Shown here one piece after another: positions 7,645 to 16,188 of a DNA stretch of 64,000 nucleotides; position 1 is the first letter of the stretch; each line of letters opens with the position of its first letter. A program made the translations under genes and the position numbers. Location of the stretch: assembly GCF_009649845.1 (NCBI RefSeq), contig NZ_WJIE01000008.1, forward strand, positions 248,001 through 312,000, in the 5' to 3' direction. The stretch is from Polyangium spumosum (GTDB taxonomy: Bacteria; Myxococcota_A; Polyangia; Polyangiales; Polyangiaceae). The notes under the pieces were generated by a model that was given only the letters and a program-made list of their open reading frames with translations, did not search any database and was not told where the DNA came from.

Positions 7645-8910
7645 GCGGAGCGGCTGCAAACGACCATACGTCATCGATCGCCACAACCACTCCATCGGTC
7701 CGAAGCGGAAACGCGACAGCCAGGCGTGCGCGAACAGGATCTGCAGCCCGAAGACGCAAAGCGTGATCGGCCATAACCACCACGCGTGCACGCGTCCCGC
7801 GAGACCGAGCCCCCAGCCATAAAAAAGGAAAGTGCACACGAGGCTCTGGCCGAGGTACGTCGAGAGGGCCATCCGGCCGACCGGCGCGAGGATCAGGAAG
7901 GCGCGGCGCCACGCGGGCCGCCGCATCAAGAGGACCACGGCCGCCGCGTATCCGGCCGTGAGCGACATGGTGCCGACCTCGGCAGGGGCGAGCAGCACGA
8001 CATAAAGCCATTCCGGCAACTTGACGCCCTGGCGCATGAGGATCTGCCGAACGGGGTGGATCGCGGAGCCGACGAGACCCACGGCGAGGCCCCACGCGAG
8101 GAGCTTGCGGAAGAAAGGCAGGCGCGCCTCGGCCTCGTGAACGATCCTCGTCGTGCCGGCCCAGGCGCCGAACAGATACCGCCCGAGGAGCCACGGGAAA
8201 TACCACGGCGCAAGATTGCCCACGAAGTACAGGGCGTGCTTCGCGTGCATCACGGCGAGCGCGAGGCGGTCGTCTCCGGTGATCGCCGCGTAGACCGCCG
8301 CGCGGAACGCAGCGTGATCGGGCGGCGCGGGCGTGAGCGGCCGAAGGGCCGCGGAGACGACGGGAATCGCCGTGACGCACATCGGCACGAGCGCGAGAAA
8401 GAGGCCCCAGGCGACGAGCCTCCACCCACGCACACGGCGGAAGAACAGGAGGCCGAGGCCCGCGATCGCATATCCCCAGAGTATGTCGCCCCACCAGAGC
8501 AAGAGCACGTGACAGACGCCGATCAGCGCGAGCGAGGCGAGCCTGCGAACGTGCATGGGCACGACGCTGCGCCCCGTCGCCTCGGCGCGCTGGAGCTGCA
8601 GGGAGAAGCCCAGGCCGAACAGGAAGGTCAGGAGCGCCATGGCCTTTCCGTTGACGAAGAGGCCGACCAGGAAAAGGAAGATCTTGTCGGCCGTATCGGT
8701 CTGCGCGAGGAGGACGTCGCGCGGCATGAACGCGCGGGCGCTGTACCACGGCACGCTGTTGGCGAGGAGCACGCCGTAGAGCGCGAAGCCACGTAACACG
8801 TCGAGCGAAACGACGCGCTCCGATGCGCCCGTGGGCGAGAACTCCGTCGTATCCGCGTTCGTCGGGTCGGGGGCGGCCTCGGCGCTCTCCGTCATCGGTG
8901 CAGGATACAT
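7615..8910 (-). CDS. DUF418 (YeiB-type) multipass membrane protein
   Basis: A 431-residue protein. I choose ATG 8910 because GGAG sits six bases upstream; ATG 8895 is an alternative, and the open frame extends further. About ten hydrophobic segments are visible. The N-terminal SLDVLRGFALYGVLLAN and the C-terminal PVGRMALSTYLGQSLVCTFLFYGWGLGLAG are the signature ends of the DUF418/YeiB family. That family is distantly related to membrane acyltransferases and exporters of modified substrates. It probably sits in the inner membrane and acts on a lipid, peptidoglycan or small-molecule substrate, but no substrate is established. The gene converges on the DoxX-like gene with a 30-bp coding overlap. 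Confidence 0.87.
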   Translation of the reverse strand: MYPAPMTESAEAAPDPTNADTTEFSPTGASERVVSLDVLRGFALYGVLLANSVPWYSARAFMPRDVLLAQTDTADKIFLFLVGLFVNGKAMALLTFLFGLGFSLQLQRAEATGRSVVPMHVRRLASLALIGVCHVLLLWWGDILWGYAIAGLGLLFFRRVRGWRLVAWGLFLALVPMCVTAIPVVSAALRPLTPAPPDHAAFRAAVYAAITGDDRLALAVMHAKHALYFVGNLAPWYFPWLLGRYLFGAWAGTTRIVHEAEARLPFFRKLLAWGLAVGLVGSAIHPVRQILMRQGVKLPEWLYVVLLAPAEVGTMSLTAGYAAAVVLLMRRPAWRRAFLILAPVGRMALSTYLGQSLVCTFLFYGWGLGLAGRVHAWWLWPITLCVFGLQILFAHAWLSRFRFGPMEWLWRSMTYGRLQPLRLPARREELA

Positions 8911-8975
8911 GTTCGTCTCCGCGACGCACAAGCCGCCCGGCACCATTCAAGCGGAGGGCGCATTAGGTAGCCCTC

Positions 8976-11678
8976 ATGCCCCTCCACCACCTCCTCGGCG
9001 CGGCCCTCGCAATCGCCCCGAACGTCGTCTCCTGGCCCATCTCCCCGGTCCTCTCCGAGCTCCTCACCTTTCATCCGGGGTGGATCACGAGGAGCGTGAC
9101 CACGCACGATCCAGCGGGTGGAAATGCGGATGGATTCCGCCCGGGGGTCGGGACCCTCGGGCAACATCGTGTCCTTTTTCATGCGCGCGGGGAGGGGAGG
9201 ATCACGCGGATCTGGATGACGGCGCCGAGGCAGGAGCTCGAAAAGGCGGGCCAGGAGCTCTGGATCGTGCTCGACGGTCAGACGGCGTATCGCGGAGAGC
9301 CCCGCGATTTCTTCGAGGGACGGGGGCCCTGGAAATCGCCCCTCGTCCTCGGGGTCGACGCGAGCTCCGGCGCATTCACGAGTCATGTGCCGTTCGCGTA
9401 TTCCCACGAGGCCAGGGTGCTCTACCGGGGCGTCCCTCTTTATCATCAGATCACCTACCGCGAGGGGCCCGGATCCGCCGCCGGCCCGAGCGCCGCGGCG
9501 CTCTCCCGGTTCATGAGCGAAGACTGGACCCAGAACCCGCCTGCATGGAGCGCCGGGATTGCGGCGGGCAAAGGGCCCTCCCTGACCGTCGCCACCGGCC
9601 CGTCCACGGTCTCCCGGCTCTTCGTGGAGCTGCCGGCCGCGCGGCTCGGGGATCTCCGGGTGCGAATCGGGGATCAGCCCCCCGTCCCGGCGTCCTTCTT
9701 TTTTGGGCTCGCCAGCGATGGTGACGCGGTCGACGGCGGGTGGACCTCGTTCCGGAGCGCGCTCCACGCCGCGTGGGAGAACGGCGCCGCTTCCCGGCTC
9801 GCGACGCGGCTGCCCATTCCGCTCGCGGAGGGCGAGGCGCTCCGTATCGAAGCTCCGTCCGCGCGCGTGATCCGGGAAATCCGGGCCGCCGTGGATCTCG
9901 CGGAGGCCCGAGCCGGGGTGCGGCTCGCCGCGCAATACCGCGATCAAAAGGGCCCCGGGCGCCACACCACGATGCCGATGTTCGAAAGCGACGCCCCCCT
10001 GAAATTCGTGGCGCTTTTTTCGCACCTCGAAGACGGACCTCTCGGCGCCCGGCAATACCTCGAGGGCGACGAGATGATCCGGACCGACGGGATGTGCTCC
10101 CCGGTGCAACATGGCACGGGCACCGAGGACTACTTCAATGGCGGCTGGTACTTCCACGGGGCCCACGCGAACGCGCTGAGCGGCCAGCACCGCTTCCTCC
10201 GCACCGATCCCGAGGAGCGGCGCTCGCGCTTCGAGCATTCCCTCTATCGCCTGCACGTGCCCGATCCCATCGTGAGCCGCTCGGGGATGCGGTTCGGCTT
10301 CGAGGCGGGGCCCACGGGCGCGTTCACGCCGCTGCGTGTTCGTTCGCTCGGCCTCGCGTACGAGTTCTCCGGCGTCCGCGTGATCGACGAGCAGAGGGTC
10401 CTCGTCCCCACCTTCCGTATCCAGTTCTCGGCCGTCGACGCCGAGCGAGAATCACGCAAGCGCGTCTTCCCGGTCCGGGAGCGCCGCGGCGTCACCCGGA
10501 TCGACGTGCGTTGCCCGTCCGCGGACGCCCGCGCGGTCTTGCTCGTGCGCACGTATTCCCGGGCGCGCGCGCCGCAGGAGGCGCGGGTGCGGCTCGACGG
10601 CCGTGAGGTCGGGCGATTCTTCGAATCGGAGCACAATACGCTCCGCGCGCTCGCCGAGGACGCGCTCTGGATCGATCTCCCGCCCGGGACCTGCGCGCCC
10701 GGCGCGCGGCCCGCGCTCGAGATCGACGCGACCGCATCTCCCGCGCCCTTCAGCGAGAGCGGCTACCTCTTGCGGTATTTCACGGGCCCCGGCGCGCCCG
10801 AGCTCGCGCAGCGACCCCGCGTGAAGATCCTGGATACGAGCGCCTTGCCCGAAGGCCCGCATTACGTCAACGATCACTCCTTGATCGAGCTCGGAGGTGG
10901 CCGATGGCTCCTCACGGGCATCTTCCACAGCGAACCCCAGGGCCCCGACGAGCGCGCGTTCGTCCACGCCCTCGCGCTCGGCCCTGGGCCCGCGCGCTGG
11001 CACGAGGCCTCCTCGCCGAGCTTCACGATTTCACCCCAGCGCCTGGCCCTGCACGCGGAGGACGACGAGCCCCGGATCTGGGCCCCCCACGTCGTCCGCG
11101 ATCACGACGGCAGCCTCGTCATGATGTACCACGTGAGCGCGCGCGGCAGCCAGCGTGGCGGCTTCCGCATCGCGCGCTCCACGGACGGGACGACCTTCAT
11201 TCGCGCCGGGGGCATTCTCTTCGAGGACGTCTGCCTCGCCCGTGATCCCATGCTCGTGCGATTCGCGGATACCTGGGTCGTTTATTACACGCGTTGCCTC
11301 TCGGACGACCACCGCGTGAGCGGCGTCGGATATCGCACGTCGCTCGATCTCGTATCCTGGACCGAGCCGTCGATGGCCTTGACGCTCGGCCGGGACACGA
11401 TCCGGCACGACAGCGGGTTTACCGAGTCCCCGTTCGTGTTCGAGCGGGGCGGGTGGTTTTACCTGACGGTGACGAGTTATCCCACGTCCTGGGACGCGAC
11501 GAACGTGTATCGATCACGCTCGCCGTTCTCGTTCCCGAGCGAGCCCGTCGCGCGGCTCTCCGCGCACGCGGCCGAGTGGATCGCCGAGGGGGGTGATTTC
11601 AACACGGGGCGGCTCTTCTTCACCCACGTCGGGGGAGGGCAGGGGGGCGTCTGGCTGCAAGAGCTCCTCGGGCTTTGA
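8976..11678 (+). CDS. GH172-like (DUF2961) glycosidase fused to a five-bladed-propeller domain
   Basis: A 900-residue protein. Residues ~30-460 are a DUF2961/GH172 module: the hallmark GTGTEDYFNGGWYF begins at 380 (candidate catalytic Glu384), preceded by YLEGDE at 361-366. GH172 enzymes act on furanosides such as difructose anhydrides and D-arabinan. After a beta-sandwich-like segment (~460-600), residues ~613-900 look like a GH43/GH32/GH62-type propeller: paired WAPHVVRDHDGSLVMMYH, LARDPMLVRFADTWVVYYT and SPFVFERGGWFYLTVTSY, with Asp and Glu in acidic positions. A fusion of two furanosidase-type folds suggests debranching of an arabinan or fructan. The N-terminus is hydrophobic but not a textbook signal peptide. 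It ends six bases from the convergent pirin gene. Confidence 0.8.
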   Translation: MPLHHLLGAALAIAPNVVSWPISPVLSELLTFHPGWITRSVTTHDPAGGNADGFRPGVGTLGQHRVLFHARGEGRITRIWMTAPRQELEKAGQELWIVLDGQTAYRGEPRDFFEGRGPWKSPLVLGVDASSGAFTSHVPFAYSHEARVLYRGVPLYHQITYREGPGSAAGPSAAALSRFMSEDWTQNPPAWSAGIAAGKGPSLTVATGPSTVSRLFVELPAARLGDLRVRIGDQPPVPASFFFGLASDGDAVDGGWTSFRSALHAAWENGAASRLATRLPIPLAEGEALRIEAPSARVIREIRAAVDLAEARAGVRLAAQYRDQKGPGRHTTMPMFESDAPLKFVALFSHLEDGPLGARQYLEGDEMIRTDGMCSPVQHGTGTEDYFNGGWYFHGAHANALSGQHRFLRTDPEERRSRFEHSLYRLHVPDPIVSRSGMRFGFEAGPTGAFTPLRVRSLGLAYEFSGVRVIDEQRVLVPTFRIQFSAVDAERESRKRVFPVRERRGVTRIDVRCPSADARAVLLVRTYSRARAPQEARVRLDGREVGRFFESEHNTLRALAEDALWIDLPPGTCAPGARPALEIDATASPAPFSESGYLLRYFTGPGAPELAQRPRVKILDTSALPEGPHYVNDHSLIELGGGRWLLTGIFHSEPQGPDERAFVHALALGPGPARWHEASSPSFTISPQRLALHAEDDEPRIWAPHVVRDHDGSLVMMYHVSARGSQRGGFRIARSTDGTTFIRAGGILFEDVCLARDPMLVRFADTWVVYYTRCLSDDHRVSGVGYRTSLDLVSWTEPSMALTLGRDTIRHDSGFTESPFVFERGGWFYLTVTSYPTSWDATNVYRSRSPFSFPSEPVARLSAHAAEWIAEGGDFNTGRLFFTHVGGGQGGVWLQELLGL

Positions 11679-11684
11679 CGGCCC

Positions 11685-12596
11685 TCACTCCGGCAGCGGG
11701 ATGAACTCCACCTCGTCGCCCGGCACCTTCGCGAAGCGCCCCTCCCGCCAGTCCGCCTTCGCTCGTTCGATCCGCTCCTTCGAGCTCGAAATGAAGTTCC
11801 AGAAGATGTGCCGCTCTCCCTCGAGCCGCGCGCCGCCGACGAGCATCACGTTCGCCCGCTCGGTCGCGCGGATCTCCACGGGCGCGCCCGGACGCAGCAC
11901 GATCATCGAGCCCTCCGCGAACGCTTTGCCGCTGCATTCGATGCGCCCGTCGATCACGTACACGGCCCGCTCCTCGTGCTCCTCGTCCACGGGCAAACAC
12001 GCGCCCGCCTCGAGCCGCGCGTGCGCGTAGAGCGTCGGGGAGAGGATACCCGTCGGGGCCTTCGCGCCGTACGCCGTCCCTGCGATGACGTGGATCTCGG
12101 CGCCGGGGCGCGTCACGACCGGGATCGTGCTCCGCGGGTGGTGCTCGAAGCGCGGCTCGATCTCCTCGTCCTCCTGCGGCAGCGCGACCCACGTCTGGAT
12201 CCCGTGCATCCGCCCGCCTCGGGCGCGCACCTCGGGCGACGTGCGCTCCGAGTGCACCACGCCGCGACCCGCGACCATCCAGTTCACGTCCCCCGGCCGG
12301 ATCGGCTGCTCCGAGCCGAGGCTGTCGCGATGCACGAACTCGCCCTCGAGCAGGTACGTGATCGTCGCGAGCGCGATGTGCGGGTGCGGCCGCACCCCGA
12401 GCCCCTCACCCGACGAGAAATCGACCGGGCCCATGTGGTCGAAGAAGATGAACGGCCCCACGAGCCGCCGCATCGGCGACGGCAAGAGGCGCCGCACCGT
12501 GAACCCCCCGAGATCCCGCGGGCGCGCTTCGATCACGAGATCGAGCCCGCCGTCTCCACCCTTGCACTCCGGATCCTTGTCGAGATAGCGGCTCAT
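11685..12596 (-). CDS. Pirin family protein
   Basis: 303 residues from ATG 12596, with GAGGAG six bases upstream. The N-terminal cupin carries all four pirin metal ligands with family spacing: His71 and His73 in RPHPHIAL, and His115 and Glu117 in VVHSER. Human pirin has these at 56, 58, 101 and 103. Pirins are Fe(II) bicupins; some are quercetin dioxygenases and others redox-sensing regulators. The C-terminal cupin (GACLPVDEEHEERAVYVIDG) lacks a matching ligand set, as is usual. The start codon overlaps the stop of the upstream histidine kinase by four bases, so the two are co-translated. That makes a signalling or redox-sensing role attractive, though this is inference from position. Confidence 0.92.
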   Translation of the reverse strand: MSRYLDKDPECKGGDGGLDLVIEARPRDLGGFTVRRLLPSPMRRLVGPFIFFDHMGPVDFSSGEGLGVRPHPHIALATITYLLEGEFVHRDSLGSEQPIRPGDVNWMVAGRGVVHSERTSPEVRARGGRMHGIQTWVALPQEDEEIEPRFEHHPRSTIPVVTRPGAEIHVIAGTAYGAKAPTGILSPTLYAHARLEAGACLPVDEEHEERAVYVIDGRIECSGKAFAEGSMIVLRPGAPVEIRATERANVMLVGGARLEGERHIFWNFISSSKERIERAKADWREGRFAKVPGDEVEFIPLPE

Positions 12597-13990
12597 CCGT
12601 TTCTCCTCGGCGCCTGCTCCATCGCGGCAGCATACCGCGACGGACCCTCGCCGCGATAGTCGCTCGTCTTCCCGTCGCCGTCGCAGCAGCCGCTCCGCGC
12701 ATCGGCGGGCAGGGGCAAGGTGACCGTGAACGTCGAGCCGTGATCGGCCCCCGCGCTCTCCGCCTTCACGGTGCCGCCGTGCATCTCCACGAGGTGACGC
12801 ACGATCGCGAGGCCCAGGCCGAGCCCGCCTTGCGACCTCGAAGCAGAGCTGTCCGCCTGCCGGAATCGATCGAACACGTAAGGCATGAACGTGGGGCTGA
12901 TCCCTCGGCCCGTGTCCCGCACGATCATGTGGACGACCCCTTCTTCGCGCGTGATCTCCACCCCGACCCGGCCGCCGCGTGGCGTGAATTTGATGGCGTT
13001 GGCGACCAGGTTCCACAGGATCTGCCGCAGCCTGTCGGGATCACCGCAGACCCGCACGGACGGGCGCTCGGGCGTGACGTCGAGCTCGATGCCCTTCGCC
13101 TCCGCCGCGGGGCGGACCACGTCGAGCACCGACCTCAAGACGTCGCCGAGATCCGTCAGCCGCCGCGCGAGCCCGAGCTTGCCCGTGATGATCCGAGAGA
13201 CGTCGAGCAGATCGTCGATGATCCGGATCTGCGCCCGGACGTTCCGATGGATGGCGGCGAGCGCCCGGGCGCGCGTCTCCGCGTCACACTCGCGCGTCGA
13301 GAGGACCTGGGTCCAGCCCAGGATCGCCGTGAGGGGCGTGCGCAGCTCGTGCGAGACCAGGCTCAGGAACTCGTCCTTCAATCGGTTCGCCGCCTCGGCC
13401 TGCCGGTGCGCCTCTTCGGCTTGCCGGCGCGCGGCCTCGGACGCCTTGTAGAGCCTGGCGTTGTCGATCGCGACGGCGGCGAAGCTCGCGACGCCGCCGA
13501 CGACCCGCTCGTCACGCTCGGTGAATACGCCCGGCTCGGCGTGCCCGAAGAACAGGGCCCCGAGGACCTTCCCGCAGCGCGACACCACGGGGACCGCGAG
13601 GTAACTCCGGACCGGCAGATGTCCCTCGGGCATCCCGTGGTACGGCGGGTTTTTTCCGTAGCGGGGATCCTCGAGCACGTCGTCGATACGCAACACCTGC
13701 TCGCCCCGCATCGTGGGGCTGAACAGCGGCGTGAGCCGGGGGTGCGGCAAGCGCTCGGTGAGCTCGCGCGGAACGCCGGAGAGGGTGTAACGCGACAGGG
13801 GCTCGCCCGACCCGCCCTCGACCGTGAAAAAGAAGGCCCCGAACTGCGCTCGGGTCAGCGCGGTCGCCTCGTCCGTCAGCCGTTGCACGAGCCGGTCGAG
13901 GTCGAGCTCGGCCGCGAGCACGGCGCCGATACGCAGGAGCGTCTCGTTGATACGAATCTCCTCGCGTAGCTCGTCCTCGACGTGCCCCAT
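12593..13990 (-). CDS. GAF-domain hybrid-free sensor histidine kinase
   Basis: 465 residues from ATG 13990. A GAF sensor spans about 17-180 (LAVPVVSRCGKVLGALFFGH, then FAAVAIDNARLYKAS). An Ala/Glu-rich coiled coil (185-205) leads to HisKA with the H-box SLVSHELRTPLTAILGW and phospho-acceptor His214. The HATPase domain shows the N-box LWNLVANAIKF, G1 DTGRGIS, F-box YVFDRFRQ and G2 GLGLGLAIV. No transmembrane segment or receiver domain is present, so it is a cytoplasmic kinase sensing a small molecule or redox state through GAF. No response regulator is adjacent. The partner encoded by overlapping translation is a pirin. The C-terminal 35 residues are low in conservation and probably disordered. 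Confidence 0.92.
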   Translation of the reverse strand: MGHVEDELREEIRINETLLRIGAVLAAELDLDRLVQRLTDEATALTRAQFGAFFFTVEGGSGEPLSRYTLSGVPRELTERLPHPRLTPLFSPTMRGEQVLRIDDVLEDPRYGKNPPYHGMPEGHLPVRSYLAVPVVSRCGKVLGALFFGHAEPGVFTERDERVVGGVASFAAVAIDNARLYKASEAARRQAEEAHRQAEAANRLKDEFLSLVSHELRTPLTAILGWTQVLSTRECDAETRARALAAIHRNVRAQIRIIDDLLDVSRIITGKLGLARRLTDLGDVLRSVLDVVRPAAEAKGIELDVTPERPSVRVCGDPDRLRQILWNLVANAIKFTPRGGRVGVEITREEGVVHMIVRDTGRGISPTFMPYVFDRFRQADSSASRSQGGLGLGLAIVRHLVEMHGGTVKAESAGADHGSTFTVTLPLPADARSGCCDGDGKTSDYRGEGPSRYAAAMEQAPRRNG

Positions 13991-14133
13991 GGACGTCAAA
14001 CTCCCCCCCGGTTCCCCGGCCGCTCGGTCATTCCCCCTCGGGATCGTCGATCGAACGTAAAGCCGGTCCCGGCGAACGCACACCGCGGCCCGCCCCGCGT
14101 CCGGCGAACACGGACGGGGGAAGCGAGCTGGAT

Positions 14134-16059
14134 TCACGGCGGGCTCTCGCCGCGAGCACCCTCCGCCGCCGCGGCGAGCGAGACGAGCAGGCGATCTCCC
14201 GTGGTCGTGATGGCCGCGGCGAGGTGCTGCGCGCGGACCTCGGCGCGCTCGAGGTGCCGCTCGAGGACCTCGCGCCGCTCGGGGTGCTTCGTGGCTTGAT
14301 CGAGCAGCAGCTCGCCGATCGCCTCGTCCGCGAGCAGGCGCGTGAGCCGCTCGGCGTGCAGCATCGCGTAGGAGAAGTCGCGCTTCGGATCCCAGCTCCC
14401 GAAGAGGTTCGTCCGCCACGTGCGGGCGGGCGAGCGGATCGCGCCGCCGAGCTTGTCCCCCGCCGTCCGCACGACGAGGTGCCGCTGCGCCGCGTGCGAG
14501 AGCACCTGGATACGCGCGAGCTTTCGCTCCAGCGGATCCCGCGCGGAGGCGCTCCGCAGCCGCGCCTCCGCGCCCCGGCGCAGGAAGGCGGCCGGGCGCT
14601 TCAGGATGCCGGCGAGCGCGTCCTTCATGGCCATGAGCGACTGGATCTGGCTCGTGCCCTCGTAAATGGGCATCACCGTCGCGTCGCGCAGGATCTTCTC
14701 CGCGCCGTAGTCCTTCGTGTAGCCGGCGCCGCCGTGGATCTGGATCGCGCGCCGCGCCATCTCGACCGCCTTCTCCGCGCCGAGGTATTTTACCAGGGGC
14801 GTCACGCGCCGCGCCTCGCGCTTGTGCCGCGCGATTTCCCGTTCCATCCGGGCGCGGTCGTCGTCGGCGACGCGCCCGAACTGCAGGCGCATCGATTTCT
14901 TCTGCGACAGCTCCTCGTGGACGGCGCCGTGCATCGCGAGCGCGCGGATGCCCTGGATGTCCGTCTGCATCTCGTCGAGGTAGTCGGCGATCATCTCGTG
15001 CCGATCGATGCTCTTGCCCATGGAGCGCCGCTCGGCTGCGTAGCCGCGCGCGAGCGCGAGCGCCGCCTCGCAGAGCCCCAGGGTCTCGAAGCCCACGCCG
15101 ATGCGGGCGTTGTTCATCATCGTGAGCATGTACGGAAACCCCTCGCCGCGTTTTCCCACAAGGTGCGCCGGGGCGCGGTCGAACGAGAGGGCGGCGGTCA
15201 CGGACGCGTGATGGCCGAGTTTTTCCTCGACACGATCGATCGTCACGATCCGCCTCCGCGTGCCGTCCGGCAGATCCTCGTACGTCGGGACGAGGAACAT
15301 CGAGAGGCCGCCGAGGCCGGCGAACGGGTCGGATTCGTCCTTCGGCTCCTCCGTCCGCGCGATCACGAAATGGTACTTTCCGTGCCCCGACGTGATGAAG
15401 ATCTTCTGCCCCGTGACGAACCAGTTTCCTTCGGCGTCCTGCTCGGCGCGTGTCCGGAGCCGCGCCATGTCGCTGCCGGCGTCGGGCTCGGTGATATCCA
15501 TGCAGCCCCAGGCCGCGCCGCGGGTGATCTCGTCGATGTAGGCGCGGAAGCGTGTCCTCGTGACGCGGCCCGTCTCCGGATCGACCTCGGTCGTGCCCTC
15601 GCGCATCGAGAACATCAACATCGCGAGCGCGGTGCCGCCGTGAAAGCCGTGGTGCGCCATCACGGAGACGTCGGCGCGCCCGAACAGCTCGGTGCCGATG
15701 AAATACAGGAGCGCCGGCGCGTTCGTCCCGCCGAGCTCGCGCGGCAAGCAGAGGCCGTGGAGCTCCATGCTCTGGATCTTCTCGAAGATCGACACGAGCC
15801 GCGGCGGGAACGAGGCCTCGCCGTCCCGGAAGATCACGCCCTCCCGATCGATCTGCGCGGCGTGTGGCGCGATCTCCTCGGCGGCGAAGGTGCCGAGCAT
15901 GTCGAGGATCTCGCGGTAGAGGTCGCGGGCCTCGTCGAGGCTCTTCGGCCCGCCCTCGCTCCGGAAGTCGTGCTCCGTGATCCGCGCGATGGGCTCCCAG
16001 TCGATGAAGCGCTCGACGTAGAAGCGGAGGTCCTCGTTGTCGCTGAAGAAGTTCGCCAT
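14134..16059 (-). CDS. Acyl-CoA dehydrogenase, long form
   Basis: 641 residues from ATG 16059 (GAGG eight to eleven bases upstream); the open frame runs 60 bases further without a ribosome site. Domain order is N-terminal helical, middle beta (WGCMDITEPDAGSDM, then GQKIFITSG, flavin and substrate contacts) and C-terminal helical. The catalytic base is the Glu in IYEGTSQIQ, near residue 466. The C-terminal extension of about 130 residues beyond the core resembles that of long bacterial acyl-CoA dehydrogenases. FAD-dependent alpha,beta-desaturation of an acyl-CoA in fatty-acid or branched-chain catabolism is expected; chain-length preference is unknown. It stands alone, 143 bases from the divergent kinase start. 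A second enzyme of this superfamily lies at 57218-59023. Confidence 0.92.
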   Translation of the reverse strand: MANFFSDNEDLRFYVERFIDWEPIARITEHDFRSEGGPKSLDEARDLYREILDMLGTFAAEEIAPHAAQIDREGVIFRDGEASFPPRLVSIFEKIQSMELHGLCLPRELGGTNAPALLYFIGTELFGRADVSVMAHHGFHGGTALAMLMFSMREGTTEVDPETGRVTRTRFRAYIDEITRGAAWGCMDITEPDAGSDMARLRTRAEQDAEGNWFVTGQKIFITSGHGKYHFVIARTEEPKDESDPFAGLGGLSMFLVPTYEDLPDGTRRRIVTIDRVEEKLGHHASVTAALSFDRAPAHLVGKRGEGFPYMLTMMNNARIGVGFETLGLCEAALALARGYAAERRSMGKSIDRHEMIADYLDEMQTDIQGIRALAMHGAVHEELSQKKSMRLQFGRVADDDRARMEREIARHKREARRVTPLVKYLGAEKAVEMARRAIQIHGGAGYTKDYGAEKILRDATVMPIYEGTSQIQSLMAMKDALAGILKRPAAFLRRGAEARLRSASARDPLERKLARIQVLSHAAQRHLVVRTAGDKLGGAIRSPARTWRTNLFGSWDPKRDFSYAMLHAERLTRLLADEAIGELLLDQATKHPERREVLERHLERAEVRAQHLAAAITTTGDRLLVSLAAAAEGARGESPP

Positions 16060-16188
16060 CACCCTCGCACCTCGCGCCGGGCGCCTCGCCCGCGGCGGCG
16101 GATGATACACCCGGCGCATGCCTCGCGCGTGGCTCTTTACGTTCGGGCCTCCTCCGGTGTCTCATGGGGCTCGAGAACGGAGCACCTC

